Origin: Flammeovirgaceae bacterium
GTDB taxonomy: Bacteria; Bacteroidota; Bacteroidia; Cytophagales; Cyclobacteriaceae
Assembly (NCBI GenBank): GCA_021300095.1
Contig: JAJTHV010000047.1
Location: forward strand, 1 to 47,520
DNA: 47,520 nt
Direction of reading: 5' to 3'
Shown here: piece by piece, positions 8,696 through 18,757 of the stretch
Layout of the letters: each line of letters begins with the position of its first letter
Position numbering within the stretch: position 1 is the first letter of the stretch
Translations under genes and position numbers: made by a program
Notes under the pieces: generated by a model
Told to the model about the DNA's origin: nothing
Databases searched by the model: none
Seen by the model: only the letters and a program-made list of their open reading frames with translations

Positions 8696-11509
8696 TTACT
8701 TACTTAGATACAAATTTCGTTCGTTGTATATGTTCAGGAAGTAATCATCCATCAGATCATCGATGAAATAAATCGCTTCTCCGGTCGATTTCATTTCAGG
8801 ACCCAGCTCTTTATTTACTTCCGGGAATTTGCTGAAGGAGAACACCGGCACTTTAATGGCATAGCCTTTCTTAGTCGGGTTGAATGTGAAATCTTTCACT
8901 TTCTTTTCGCCCAACATCACTTTCGTAGCATAGTTCACATACGGCTCGTCATACGCTTTGCAAATGAAAGGCACCGTGCGTGAAGCGCGAGGGTTCGCTT
9001 CGATGATATACACCTTGTCATTTTTGATGGCGAATTGAATATTGATAAGCCCGACTGTTTTTAATGCTATGGCGATGCGCTTAGTGTAACTCTCTATTTG
9101 CTTCATTACAAAATCGCCCAGGTTATAAGGCGGCAACACTGCATACGAATCTCCTGAGTGAATACCGGCAGGCTCGATATGCTGCATGATTCCGATGATG
9201 TACACATCTTCGCCATCACAAATCGCATCGGCCTCAGCTTCAATAGCACCTTCCAAAAAGTGATCGAGCAATACTTTGTTTTCAGGCAAATGTTTCCAGA
9301 TGTCGATGATGTGATTTTCAAGTTCTGTTTCGTTGATCACGATCTTCATGCTTTGTCCGCCCAATACATACGAAGGACGCACCAACAACGGGAACCCGAT
9401 TGTTTTCGAAACTTCCAATGCTTCATCCGCATCGCGGGCAACGCCAAATTCCGGATAAGGAATACTCAAATCCTTTAACAAAGTAGAGAAGCTTCCACGA
9501 TCTTCGGCCAGATCCAAAGCTTCGTAGGAGGTGCCCAAAATCCGAACGCCATATTTCTCTAATTTCTCAGCCAACTTCAAAGCGGTTTGGCCTCCGAGCT
9601 GCACGATGACACCTACCGGTTTTTCAAATTGAATGATATCCCACAGATGTTCCCAGAACACCGGCTCGAAGTACAGCTTATCAGCAATATCAAAGTCGGT
9701 AGAAACTGTTTCTGGGTTGCAGTTGATCATGATGGCTTCATAGCCGCATTCTTTCGCAGCCAAAATTCCGTGTACGCAAGAATAGTCGAATTCAATTCCC
9801 TGACCGATGCGATTCGGGCCGGAGCCCAGAACAATTACTTTTTTGCGATCGGAGGAAACAGATTCGTTTTCGGAATCGAAAGTGGAGTAGAAGTAAGGAG
9901 TCTTCGCTTCGAACTCAGCCGCACACGTATCCACTAATTTGAATACGCGGTTGATGCCCATTTCTCTGCGCTTGAGATGCACTTCGCTTTCAAGGCAATC
10001 CATCAAGTGAGCCAGTTGACGATCGGCATAGCCTTTTTCTTTTGCTGTGCGCATCAACGAAACAGGAATGGTATCTAACTTATACTTCTCAATTTCTTTT
10101 TCTAACTCGATCAAATCCCAAATTTGCTCCAAAAACCACTTGTCGATTTTTGTCAGATTGTGAATGGTTTTCATGGAGATGCCCAACTTCATGGCATCGT
10201 ACACATGAAACAGGCGATTCCAACTTGGATGTTCTAAACTGTAAAGTAAATCAGCTTGCTTGGTGAGTTCTTTACCATCGGCACCTAAGCCGTTGCGTCT
10301 GATCTCCAAACTTTGACACGCCTTTTGTAATGCTTCCTGAAAGTTTCTTCCAATGCCCATTACCTCACCTACCGATTTCATTTGAAGGCCGAGTTTGCGA
10401 TCGGCTCCTGGGAATTTATCGAAGTTCCAGCGAGGAATTTTCACAATCACATAGTCGAGAGCTGGTTCGAAATACGCAGTGGTAGTTCCGGTGATGGCGT
10501 TATTCAACTCATCTAAGTTGTAGCCAATTGCCAGCTTGGCAGCAATTTTTGCGATCGGATATCCCGTAGCTTTCGAAGCTAAGGCAGAGGACCGTGATAC
10601 GCGTGGATTAATTTCAATACCAATGATATCGTCGTTGTCGGGATTGACAGAGAACTGCACATTGCAACCTCCGGCAAATTTGCCAATGCCATTCATCATT
10701 TTAATGGCCAAATCGCGCATGCGTTGATAAACCGTATCCGGCAAAGTCATGGCAGGGGCAACCGTGATCGAATCACCTGTGTGAATACCCATCGGGTCGA
10801 AGTTTTCAATCGAGCAGATGATGATTACGTTGCCTATTCCATCGCGCAACAGTTCCAATTCGTATTCCTTCCAGCCCATGATGCTTTGCTCCACCAGCAC
10901 TTCGTGAATGGGAGAAGCCTGCAAGCCACGATTCAACGCATGATCGAAATCTTCCGCTTTCTGAACAAAACCACCTCCTGTTCCTCCTAAAGTAAATGAA
11001 GGGCGAATTACAAGTGGGAAACCGATTTCTTGCGCAATTTCTTTTCCTTTCAAAAACGAGGTGGCCGTGGCACCTTTACAAACACCTACATTCAACTCCA
11101 ACATTTTAAGTCGGAATTTCTCGCGGTCTTCAGTGGTTTCGATGGCTTTGATATCGACACCAATAATTTTCACACCGTAGTGTTCCCAGATGCCGGCTTT
11201 ATCGCAGTCAATGCAGAGATTAAGTGCAGTTTGGCCACCCATCGTGGGGAGAACTGCATCTACGTGGTGCTTTTCAAGGATCTCACGAATATATTTTTTC
11301 TCCAACGGCTTCAGGTACACATGATCGGCTGTCACTTTGTCTGTCATGATGGTAGCCGGATTCGAGTTGATGAGAATTACCTCAATTCCCTCTTCCCGCA
11401 AGGATCGCGATGCCTGTGAACCGGCATAATCAAATTCACATGCTTGGCCGATGATAATAGGGCCGCTTCCGATGATGAGTACTGAGCGAATGCTGCGATC
11501 TCTTGGCAT
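8696..11509 (-). CDS. carB: Carbamoyl-phosphate synthase large subunit, form without the C-terminal regulatory domain
   Basis: CarB makes carbamoyl phosphate for pyrimidine and arginine synthesis, using ammonia from the small subunit CarA. Two homologous ATP-using halves are clear: GSGPIIIGQACEFDYAG at about residue 14 and GSGPNRIGQGIEFDYS at about 562, each followed by an ATP-grasp domain (near 130-335 and 675-870). The protein stops at residue 937, shortly after the GPEMKSTGE motif. The MGS-like domain that binds UMP, IMP and ornithine in the roughly 1070-residue E. coli enzyme is therefore missing. The conserved end (ERNLYLSK) shows this is a natural terminus and not a broken gene. carA is not in the window. 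Confidence 0.97.
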   Translation of the reverse strand: MPRDRSIRSVLIIGSGPIIIGQACEFDYAGSQASRSLREEGIEVILINSNPATIMTDKVTADHVYLKPLEKKYIREILEKHHVDAVLPTMGGQTALNLCIDCDKAGIWEHYGVKIIGVDIKAIETTEDREKFRLKMLELNVGVCKGATATSFLKGKEIAQEIGFPLVIRPSFTLGGTGGGFVQKAEDFDHALNRGLQASPIHEVLVEQSIMGWKEYELELLRDGIGNVIIICSIENFDPMGIHTGDSITVAPAMTLPDTVYQRMRDLAIKMMNGIGKFAGGCNVQFSVNPDNDDIIGIEINPRVSRSSALASKATGYPIAKIAAKLAIGYNLDELNNAITGTTTAYFEPALDYVIVKIPRWNFDKFPGADRKLGLQMKSVGEVMGIGRNFQEALQKACQSLEIRRNGLGADGKELTKQADLLYSLEHPSWNRLFHVYDAMKLGISMKTIHNLTKIDKWFLEQIWDLIELEKEIEKYKLDTIPVSLMRTAKEKGYADRQLAHLMDCLESEVHLKRREMGINRVFKLVDTCAAEFEAKTPYFYSTFDSENESVSSDRKKVIVLGSGPNRIGQGIEFDYSCVHGILAAKECGYEAIMINCNPETVSTDFDIADKLYFEPVFWEHLWDIIQFEKPVGVIVQLGGQTALKLAEKLEKYGVRILGTSYEALDLAEDRGSFSTLLKDLSIPYPEFGVARDADEALEVSKTIGFPLLVRPSYVLGGQSMKIVINETELENHIIDIWKHLPENKVLLDHFLEGAIEAEADAICDGEDVYIIGIMQHIEPAGIHSGDSYAVLPPYNLGDFVMKQIESYTKRIAIALKTVGLINIQFAIKNDKVYIIEANPRASRTVPFICKAYDEPYVNYATKVMLGEKKVKDFTFNPTKKGYAIKVPVFSFSKFPEVNKELGPEMKSTGEAIYFIDDLMDDYFLNIYNERNLYLSK

Positions 11510-11567
11510 AGTTATTTAGGTAGGATGATTGACCAGCTTTTGCACAAACGCGTAGGCAAAAAGCAGG

Positions 11568-11575
11568 CAAAAATA
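11568..11575 (-). promoter_or_regulatory. Promoter -7 element for carB
   Basis: The minus strand reads TATTTTTG, an exact TAnnTTTG match, 58 bases before the carB ATG. A TTG lies 15 bases further upstream, which is closer than usual. Confidence 0.4.
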
Positions 11576-11633
11576 AACACTGTTTGAAACCAATCCTTCG
11601 GTTTGAAAGATTATTTACAGAAAATATGAAAAT

Positions 11634-11657
11634 AAAAAAGGAGGCTTGTGGCCTCCT
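11634..11657 (-). terminator. Intrinsic terminator of the metalloprotease gene
   Basis: A seven-pair stem (AGGAGGC/GCCTCCT) with a five-base loop is followed on the minus strand by six T. It lies 26 bases past the stop of the secreted protease gene. Confidence 0.8.
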
Positions 11658-11682
11658 CCTTTTTGAAAGTTGATTTTGCGGA

Positions 11683-14600
11683 TTATTCGCTTTTAATAAA
11701 TTTCTTTGTTACGACTACTCCATTTACTTCCGCCTTCAGCAAGTAAACCCCATTTGCCCAGTTATTGGCGTTATACTCCTGACGCACAATTTTATCTTCC
11801 GGAGTCATTTCATCCGATTGAACGCTCTGTCCTTGTGAGTTTAGCACTTGTAAGCGCACCGGATGGCCATACTCAGAGGTCAACTCCACTTTGATGGAAT
11901 TACCGTTGGACGGGTTGGGGTAGATGCTGAATGAGTTGGCAAGCATCGTTTTTTCTACACCCGTAATCGGGCCTTGAATACTCAAGTTATCAATCGCCCA
12001 GCCCCAGGAGTTATTGGTGCTGTTGGCGGAAAGTCGGAATCGGATTAAGATATTGTCACCAGCGGCAAACTTACCTGTTTTTATAATGTCGAAGAATCGG
12101 GTTTTATAGATGGATGAACCGCCATTGAGTTTTGAATCATAAGCTGTTTTCCATTCCAGATAGGCATTTCCGGAATATTTGTCTACAAGTGTTTCCCAGC
12201 TTGTACCATTATTCTTAGATGCCTCAATTGTAAAATAGTCAGTATTAGCCGCATATTCAGCCACTGCTACTTCTGTCAAAACGATGACTGCGTTGGTCGC
12301 GCTAACGGTGATGGGTTTTTTCAACATGAAAATATAATCGGAAGATCCATTGGAGCCAAAGCCATTTGGATAAGGATGGCTGCTGTGGATTGCTCCATCG
12401 GTAAAACCGGAAGGTGTGGAGATGCCAAAGAAGTTACCAACAAAGTCGGTATTGGTAGAGTTGAAATCAGAAGTGTATTGCGCTACTGGTGTGCCCAGGG
12501 TGATAATTGGCACATGGAAAAAGTCAGTGGAAGGAAGTACAATTTCATTATTCAAATTATCGATGGCGCGAATCCGGTATTGCACATCATCGCCTATGTT
12601 GGCAGTAGAGATACTCAGATTTAAAGTATAGTTATTGCTGTTCGGTATTAGTGGAAAATTAAAGGTGGTAATCGAGCCATTGTTTACTTTGTATTCGATG
12701 GCTAATGATTTTAACCCACTTTCATCGATTGCGCTTAAAGCGATAGCCAGCGGTTGCGATTTATCAGTAGTAAAGTTCAGATGATTATGAGTGATGGCAG
12801 GTGGTGCTTCATCAATTTGAATTTTTAGATTGTCAATAGCCCAGCCCCAGCCGGCAGCACCCGGGTCGCTAAATAATCGAAAGCGAATCACCACTTCATC
12901 TCCGGCTGCAAATTTGTCTAGTAAATCCAATGTGCGAGTTCGGAATAGAGTAGGATCGCCAGTGCCTTGTGATATATTACTAACAATAGAGGAGTTATAC
13001 TTGGTGAGCCAAGGAGTATAGTCACGACTGTCGTATCCATCTGCAATCGGAGTCCAAGTAACTCCACCATTTTTTGATCCTTCTACTACTACGTAGTCAT
13101 AAAAATCAGTTTCACCGAATTTCGAACCTGCTTCTCCGGGTTCTACCAAAACAATTTCATCAAATTTTACGGTGGCATTTTGCGCTTTTACCTTTATGGG
13201 AATGCGCAGTTGATATACAAAATTTAGATTGCCAGTGCCCGCCTCCGGATAAGGGTGAATGGAATGAATGGCACCATTTGTAAAGCCGGAGGGAGTAGAT
13301 ATTCCAAACTGCGTATCACCAAAAAAATCTGCCGTTGATAGGTTGTCAAAATTATTCTGATAATTATTCTGCGTGGCGGCAAGTCCCACCACATTTATAC
13401 TGTGTTTGGTGGTTGAAGTAGGGCTATAACCAATATTTTGAGCGGCAGCATTGTCGGTTGCTCTGATCCGGTAACTGAGTACATCTCCGTTTTTGATGGT
13501 TCCATTAGCAAATGGAATGCTTACAGTATAGACGGAAGAATAGGTTGCTAACAGGCTGCTATTACTCGTTGATATTGTGCCGGTCTGAGTCATGGATATG
13601 GAAGTTTGTTGAACGTTGTTGATCCAGTAATCCAACATCACAGCTTGAATACCAATATTGTCTGAAGCTACTGCTTCTACCTTTAGTTCGGTTGCGGTTT
13701 CTGCAACAAACGATTTTGGGGTGTGTGTAATGGTAGGCGCAGTTAAGTCGGCACCTAATCCCATGGTGTATCTGCCTTGTAATTCTGTATTCTTAGCGCG
13801 AGCAAATTTTCCGGGGAAGGTAAATTCACGATTGAGCACATCTGTAACGGACAGAAAATAAAACACGGTGTCATTATTTGCTGAAGCGGGAATGGTAAAA
13901 GAAAACTCGCCCGCATTGCCCGTAGATGTGCCTACGATTTCCGTGTCTGCACCTATGCTTTTCTTGATGTACTTCAATTTAACTTTTGCGGCATCAAATC
14001 CATTATCACTGGCCACTTTGGCAATTAGCGTAGTGGCTCCGATGGATTCTTTGTTAGCGGGAGCGTGGTCGATGCGTGTATTCACCCATCCCATATCACT
14101 AAACATATTCATAACAATTGGTCCGGGATCGTGCATTACTTCAGTGAATCCAATAAATGGGGTCATTAGCGAATTGCCATTGCCTGCCTGGTAGGTACCT
14201 TCATTTAAGTGGGCAATGCTACTGCCATCACTCCATGCAGCAGGCGCATATAATCGGGGTAGTTCATTGTTATTGGCAGCTTTTGCCAAAGGTGAGTTGT
14301 AAAAAATATTACTGCTCAATAATTCCGTGGCGAGTGTGGCCGAAGGAGAAGTGAAAGTTTGAAACAAGTTTTGGTTGCTGCCATTCTCAACGGCTAAATC
14401 GTAAATAATGGGAACAGTGGTGGATTGAACACCATGAGAACCTTGTCCACTTTCTACATCGTACGAATCGGTAAAACCTAAACCATGACCGATCTCGTGA
14501 AGCACTACCGACACAAGATCGGTAGTTCCACTTGGTGGTGTGCCACTCGTTCCATAGTACCAAGACGCTTCGCTGCTAAAATTCGCGAAGATGTCAACAG

Positions 14601-15057
14601 AATCAGGATGGTTAAGATCTTTGCCGGCAATTTTTTCTGCCAGTGCTACAGGATAAAAAGTATTAAATTTTTGTGCGTTGGGAAAGTTCGCGAATGCATT
14701 TCCCCAGATGGCAGAGCCAAGTACGTTCGTACCGAGTGGTCTCCAATACGCTTTGATTTTTATTTTTACTGGCGACTGGATAAGGACAGACCAAATATTT
14801 ACAGCCTCCTGAAAAGCAGCTTGGGCTTGAGCACTAAAGTCTACATACTCCACTTCGAACGTGGCGGTAGCTGTACGCGAATTGGGATTAGCCTTTGCTT
14901 TGAGATAAGCAGCAGGTGGCGGAATGACTGTATGTTTATCTTTCTTTTCGAGATAACACACCACCGGTTTTTTGGGTGAAATACTCATTAATTGTTGAGC
15001 CGATGAAAGGGAGGCATATCCCATCATCACTACTACCAAAACGCCAATTCTTTTCAT
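11683..15057 (-). CDS. Secreted zinc metalloprotease with a type IX secretion tail
   Basis: This is a 1124-residue exported protein. An open frame extends 47 codons further upstream, but the ATG at 15057 is preferred because it begins a clear signal peptide (MKRIGVLVVVMMGYASLSSA) and a promoter overlaps the upstream part. Residues 187-197 read HEIGHGLGFTD, a zincin HExxHxxG motif whose third ligand may be Asp. A possible Met-turn, VMNMFSDMGW, follows. Next come Ig-like segments and two copies of a module containing FGISTPSGFT and ending WGWAIDNL, about 180 residues each (near 565-750 and 850-1035). The last 80 residues are a T9SS type A sorting domain, from FSIYPNPSNG to KKFIKSE. The protease probably acts outside the cell or on its surface. 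Its substrate is unknown. Confidence 0.9.
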   Translation of the reverse strand: MKRIGVLVVVMMGYASLSSAQQLMSISPKKPVVCYLEKKDKHTVIPPPAAYLKAKANPNSRTATATFEVEYVDFSAQAQAAFQEAVNIWSVLIQSPVKIKIKAYWRPLGTNVLGSAIWGNAFANFPNAQKFNTFYPVALAEKIAGKDLNHPDSVDIFANFSSEASWYYGTSGTPPSGTTDLVSVVLHEIGHGLGFTDSYDVESGQGSHGVQSTTVPIIYDLAVENGSNQNLFQTFTSPSATLATELLSSNIFYNSPLAKAANNNELPRLYAPAAWSDGSSIAHLNEGTYQAGNGNSLMTPFIGFTEVMHDPGPIVMNMFSDMGWVNTRIDHAPANKESIGATTLIAKVASDNGFDAAKVKLKYIKKSIGADTEIVGTSTGNAGEFSFTIPASANNDTVFYFLSVTDVLNREFTFPGKFARAKNTELQGRYTMGLGADLTAPTITHTPKSFVAETATELKVEAVASDNIGIQAVMLDYWINNVQQTSISMTQTGTISTSNSSLLATYSSVYTVSIPFANGTIKNGDVLSYRIRATDNAAAQNIGYSPTSTTKHSINVVGLAATQNNYQNNFDNLSTADFFGDTQFGISTPSGFTNGAIHSIHPYPEAGTGNLNFVYQLRIPIKVKAQNATVKFDEIVLVEPGEAGSKFGETDFYDYVVVEGSKNGGVTWTPIADGYDSRDYTPWLTKYNSSIVSNISQGTGDPTLFRTRTLDLLDKFAAGDEVVIRFRLFSDPGAAGWGWAIDNLKIQIDEAPPAITHNHLNFTTDKSQPLAIALSAIDESGLKSLAIEYKVNNGSITTFNFPLIPNSNNYTLNLSISTANIGDDVQYRIRAIDNLNNEIVLPSTDFFHVPIITLGTPVAQYTSDFNSTNTDFVGNFFGISTPSGFTDGAIHSSHPYPNGFGSNGSSDYIFMLKKPITVSATNAVIVLTEVAVAEYAANTDYFTIEASKNNGTSWETLVDKYSGNAYLEWKTAYDSKLNGGSSIYKTRFFDIIKTGKFAAGDNILIRFRLSANSTNNSWGWAIDNLSIQGPITGVEKTMLANSFSIYPNPSNGNSIKVELTSEYGHPVRLQVLNSQGQSVQSDEMTPEDKIVRQEYNANNWANGVYLLKAEVNGVVVTKKFIKSE

Positions 15058-15165
15058 TGCTTTAAATAGTTTTTGATTAAATACTTTTGCTCTCATACCC
15101 AAACAGGCTGAAAATCGCCTGCTTCCCCACTGTTTAGGCCTATTTTGAAAATCAGTTCTTACCGA

Positions 15166-15199
15166 TAAAGATACAATTTTACCGCTTTCATTTATCAAA
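15166..15199 (-). promoter_or_regulatory. Promoter of the secreted protease gene
   Basis: On the minus strand TTTG (15196-15199), a 22-base spacer and TATCTTTA (15166-15173) form a near-consensus Bacteroidota promoter. It implies a leader of about 100 bases before the ATG at 15057. It also argues against translation from the far-upstream ATG at 15198. Confidence 0.45.
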
Positions 15200-15264
15200 T
15201 GACCGGATGTAAAAAATCCGGAATTATGAAATTAGAATAGACAACAAGTGTCTTGGCGAGCAAA

Positions 15265-16596
15265 TTAGATTAGGCTACGCGCTTTTAATTCTAAATACTT
15301 ATTGATTGTATTAACGGTAAGATCCTGCGGACGTGATAAAATGGAATGGATTCCATTTTTGTGTAATTCCTTCACAATCAGGCGCTTTTCGTAGTTTAAT
15401 TTTTCGGCTACAGATTGATAAAATAAGGAGGAAAGGTCAGTTTGTGAATCTTCAATGAGTTTTTTCAACTCGGTGTTTTCAAAAAAGATGACAACTACCA
15501 AATGATATTGTGACAATTTGCGGAGGTAGCGTAATTGCCGGTTGAGCCCTTGAAGTGTTTCAAAGTTGGTAAATAGTAAAAGCAGGCTGCGTTGCGAAAT
15601 AGTTTTGCGCACCGTTGAAAATAAGGTTGAAAAATCGGGCTCACGGTAAGCTGTTTTCTGATTATAGAGTGCCTGCAGGATCCCCGCAATTTGATTGCTT
15701 ACCCTACCGGCCTGTACAATCGTGCCCACTTTATCCTGAAAAGTAATCAATCCGGCTTTGTCTGATTTTTTGATGGCAATGTTCGAAATAACCAAACTGG
15801 CATTGATAGCGTAGTCCAATAAACTCATGCCTTCAAAAGGCATTTGCATGAGCCGGCCTTTGTCAATCAACGAATAAATTTGTTGTGAGCGTTCGTCCTG
15901 ATAATGATTTACCATCAACTCGCCTCTTCGGGCAAACGCTTTCCAATTGACCGTGCGGGCATCGTCTCCCGGCACATATTTTTTGATCAGTTCGAATTCT
16001 AAGTTATGACCAATTTTACGTACGCGTTTTATACCGGTATTGACCAGTTGATTAGAAATGGCCAACAATTCAAACTTTCTCATTTGAATAAAAGACGGAT
16101 AAACCGGTACGGTTTTGTTACCGGGCACTTCAATTCTTCGTGTGAGCAATTTCAATGAAGATAGGATGAATAGCTGCGTGTTGCCAAAGTGATATTCTCC
16201 ACGCTTTACGGGGCGAAGCGTATAGGTGATTTCTTGTTTTTTAGCAGGGCTCAGCGAAAGCTGAATGATAAAATCGCGCTTTTGAAACTGCGTTGGGATT
16301 TCGTCAATAATGGAAAGGTGGATGGCAAACTTAAAGTGATTTTGAATGCGCAGGGTGATGGAGTTCTCGTCTCCATTCGATAATCGTTCCGGCACGATCC
16401 GTTCCAATGCCACCGTTTGATTTCCACCCCATAATAGCAGCCCATCTACAACGGTTACGCTTATCAACAAGAGTAAACTGGTTTTTACAATCGGAAATAA
16501 TACGGGCAACAGATAGCTCAGTATAAAACCGGCTATACAAAGGCCAATGGCTATGAAAAACCGATTGCCGAAATAGATGGATCGAAAAAGTTTCAC
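15265..16596 (-). CDS. DUF58 domain protein
   Basis: DUF58 proteins have a von Willebrand A-like region and usually pair with a MoxR ATPase, as here. Two membrane helices lie near residues 12-28 and 34-50. The DUF58 core is marked by YVPGDDARTVNWKAFARRGE near residues 210-230, followed by the vWA-like part. The GTG start overlaps the moxR stop by one base (TAGTG), so translation of the two is probably coupled. The likely role is as the target or adaptor of the MoxR chaperone at the inner membrane. The exact function is unknown. Confidence 0.9.
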   Translation of the reverse strand: MKLFRSIYFGNRFFIAIGLCIAGFILSYLLPVLFPIVKTSLLLLISVTVVDGLLLWGGNQTVALERIVPERLSNGDENSITLRIQNHFKFAIHLSIIDEIPTQFQKRDFIIQLSLSPAKKQEITYTLRPVKRGEYHFGNTQLFILSSLKLLTRRIEVPGNKTVPVYPSFIQMRKFELLAISNQLVNTGIKRVRKIGHNLEFELIKKYVPGDDARTVNWKAFARRGELMVNHYQDERSQQIYSLIDKGRLMQMPFEGMSLLDYAINASLVISNIAIKKSDKAGLITFQDKVGTIVQAGRVSNQIAGILQALYNQKTAYREPDFSTLFSTVRKTISQRSLLLLFTNFETLQGLNRQLRYLRKLSQYHLVVVIFFENTELKKLIEDSQTDLSSLFYQSVAEKLNYEKRLIVKELHKNGIHSILSRPQDLTVNTINKYLELKARSLI

Positions 16597-17570
16597 TACC
16601 GGGGCACTTCAATTTTATTAACAATCTGCATGATCACATCCTCGATGCGTTGTCCTTCCATTTCCTTTTCAGGAGTGAGAATTAGGCGATGGCAGAACAA
16701 AGGCATAGCCAGTGTTTTGATATCTTCCGGAGTTACAAAATCACGACCACGAATGGCAGCCAACGCACGGCTCGCATTCAATAAGGCAACGCTGGCACGC
16801 GGAGAGCATCCTAAAAACAACGAAGAATTTGCCCGGGTTTCCTGCGCAATTTCTGCGATATAGGAAATCACTTTTTCTTCCACATGCACCTGCGCCACCA
16901 ACTCCCGACACGCTTTTATCTGATCAGCATTCAGCACTTTTTGTATTTGTACTATCTGACTTTTCAAGTCGCTGAGTAGATTTAACTGTAATATCTTTTT
17001 CTCTTCTTCAAGCCCCGGATAACCCACTACAATTTTAAAAAGGAAACGATCCAATTGAGCTTCCGGCAACCGATAAGTTCCTTCTTGTTCGATTGGATTT
17101 TGTGTAGCCAGCACCATGTATGGCTCATCTAAAATGTAGGTCACACCATCGGCCGTTATTTGGCGTTCTTCCATTACTTCAAATAGAGCGGCTTGTGTTT
17201 TTGCCGGAGCGCGGTTGATTTCGTCAATCAAAATCAGGTTAGAGAATATGGGCCCCTTGCGAAATTCAAAAGCAGTTGTTTTGGGATTAAAAATAGCCGT
17301 TCCGATTACATCGGAGGGCATCAAATCGGGAGTAAATTGAATTCGCGAAAATTGCGAATCGATAGCTTGCGCTAATAATTTGCTGGTAAGTGTTTTGGCA
17401 ACACCGGGCACTCCTTCAATCAGAACATGGCCCTTAGCCAGAATGGCTGTCAGCAACAACTCCAGCAAATGATCTTGTCCAATAATTACTTTAGAAATCT
17501 CTGCTTTAATTCGATTTACATTTTCGTGGAGTGGCGCAAGATCTAAGCGTGTTTTAAAAATTTCGTCCAT
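16596..17570 (-). CDS. MoxR-family AAA+ ATPase
   Basis: MoxR ATPases are chaperones that assemble or activate protein complexes, often together with vWA-domain partners. The 324-residue sequence has Walker A GVPGVAKTLTSKLL near residues 54-67 and Walker B NLILIDEINRAP near 110-121. The sensor 1 region ATQNPIEQEGTYRLPEAQLD follows at about 155-174, and the C-terminal helical lid comes last. It lies between DUF4350 upstream and DUF58 downstream with gaps of one base or less. The set is a conserved neighbourhood in Bacteroidota and Actinobacteria, whose cellular target is not established. Confidence 0.95.
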   Translation of the reverse strand: MDEIFKTRLDLAPLHENVNRIKAEISKVIIGQDHLLELLLTAILAKGHVLIEGVPGVAKTLTSKLLAQAIDSQFSRIQFTPDLMPSDVIGTAIFNPKTTAFEFRKGPIFSNLILIDEINRAPAKTQAALFEVMEERQITADGVTYILDEPYMVLATQNPIEQEGTYRLPEAQLDRFLFKIVVGYPGLEEEKKILQLNLLSDLKSQIVQIQKVLNADQIKACRELVAQVHVEEKVISYIAEIAQETRANSSLFLGCSPRASVALLNASRALAAIRGRDFVTPEDIKTLAMPLFCHRLILTPEKEMEGQRIEDVIMQIVNKIEVPR

Positions 17571-17571
17571 A

Positions 17572-18750
17572 TTATTTTTTATAGTTATACTTTTCCATTT
17601 CGTGTGTGAGATCCCACAGCATTTGCGCTGATATTGTTGGCGAAGTTTGAATGACTTTGATCAGCGAAAACAGTTTCTGAGTTTGTTCCAAACTTTGCCC
17701 TGTCTTTTTTGACAATAACTGAGCGAGCCGATCGTCTGGTTCGTTAGCTAAATAATACTTACTTCGCACGCGATCCATAAAATACACTATTTTTTTAGTA
17801 GCAATGGCTTTGTAATCTTTTGCGTGCCAATAGAGATTGCCAATCGTTTGAACAAACTCCAAAGTGGTATTGGTGAGAGGCGCAACAATTGGAATGATTC
17901 TTTGTTTGCGTTTGCCTTCAAATAAAATAAAGAAGATCAATCCGGCTAATGTCAAATAATAGGCCCAGCGGAGTGAGTCTGTTTTTAAGATAAACCGCAA
18001 AGGGGTTGACGCTTCGAGTCGCCCCACTTGGTAGTAGCTGGTCCACCAAACATTTTCAATAGGCAAGTAAGAAAGAGTGGAGGAGATCAACTCGTGGTTG
18101 CGCCCGGAGACCATATAATTATTCGTAAATGCCAGGGGCGTGCAATTAAGAATGATGTTTCCTTGCCCCCATTGAATATGAAGAGTAACTGGTTTGCCAT
18201 CTTCATTGGTGGCCAAAACTGAATATGGGTGTTGCAGCGAATCTTTATAAAAATAATATCCAACATGGTTGGTCAGATAGAAGTACTTTTTGTTAGTAAC
18301 CCGCATTTGAATAAATGAAGTGTCTGTGTTGGTAGCCACATTCATACCTCGTTCAAACATTAAATCGTTTGTTTGAAGATGTAGCGTGTCTTCAAACAAA
18401 CCTCTGTAGCGGTAGGCAGAAATAAATACGGAGGCACCATTGTCTACTTTCTCCAACAAAACTTTCACGGCTTCTGCATCCGGAGTAAAATTATCGCTAA
18501 TGCTGATGATGTTTTCATCGCCTGAAATGGAATCTTGCAATTCATAAAAGGTAAGATTGGAATGTGAAATGTTTTTTGAAGGAAACACATCGTTCAATAC
18601 TTCATTAAGCAGATAATTACCAAATGGATTTTTGTCTTTGGGTAGATAGGTCGGATTCCAATTCAACGGCTTAGGTCCCCAGAGTTGAAAGGAAACAAAC
18701 CCAATGAATATCAGGGTGAGAATGAGGATGTATTTCTTATCGCCTTTCAC
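17572..18750 (-). CDS. DUF4350 domain membrane protein
   Basis: This 392-residue protein begins with a membrane helix (KKYILILTLIFIGFVSFQLW). A periplasmic domain with the DUF4350 pattern follows: YLPKDKNPFGNYLLNEVL near residues 36-53, then a region resembling a glutamine-amidotransferase fold. A second helix lies near 270-290 and a cytoplasmic tail ends the protein. It starts with GTG, seven bases after the DUF4129 gene, and stops one base before moxR. It belongs to the MoxR-DUF58 cluster; its activity is unknown. Confidence 0.8.
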   Translation of the reverse strand: MKGDKKYILILTLIFIGFVSFQLWGPKPLNWNPTYLPKDKNPFGNYLLNEVLNDVFPSKNISHSNLTFYELQDSISGDENIISISDNFTPDAEAVKVLLEKVDNGASVFISAYRYRGLFEDTLHLQTNDLMFERGMNVATNTDTSFIQMRVTNKKYFYLTNHVGYYFYKDSLQHPYSVLATNEDGKPVTLHIQWGQGNIILNCTPLAFTNNYMVSGRNHELISSTLSYLPIENVWWTSYYQVGRLEASTPLRFILKTDSLRWAYYLTLAGLIFFILFEGKRKQRIIPIVAPLTNTTLEFVQTIGNLYWHAKDYKAIATKKIVYFMDRVRSKYYLANEPDDRLAQLLSKKTGQSLEQTQKLFSLIKVIQTSPTISAQMLWDLTHEMEKYNYKK

Positions 18751-18757
18751 GCAGCCG

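Noticed and set aside
14485-14979. A 164-residue frame opposite the metalloprotease gene
   Set aside because: It lies wholly within a gene with clear domains on the other strand and shows no motif of its own.
15058-15198. A longer start for the metalloprotease, 47 codons upstream
   Set aside because: It would bury the signal peptide inside the protein, and a promoter overlaps the upstream codons.
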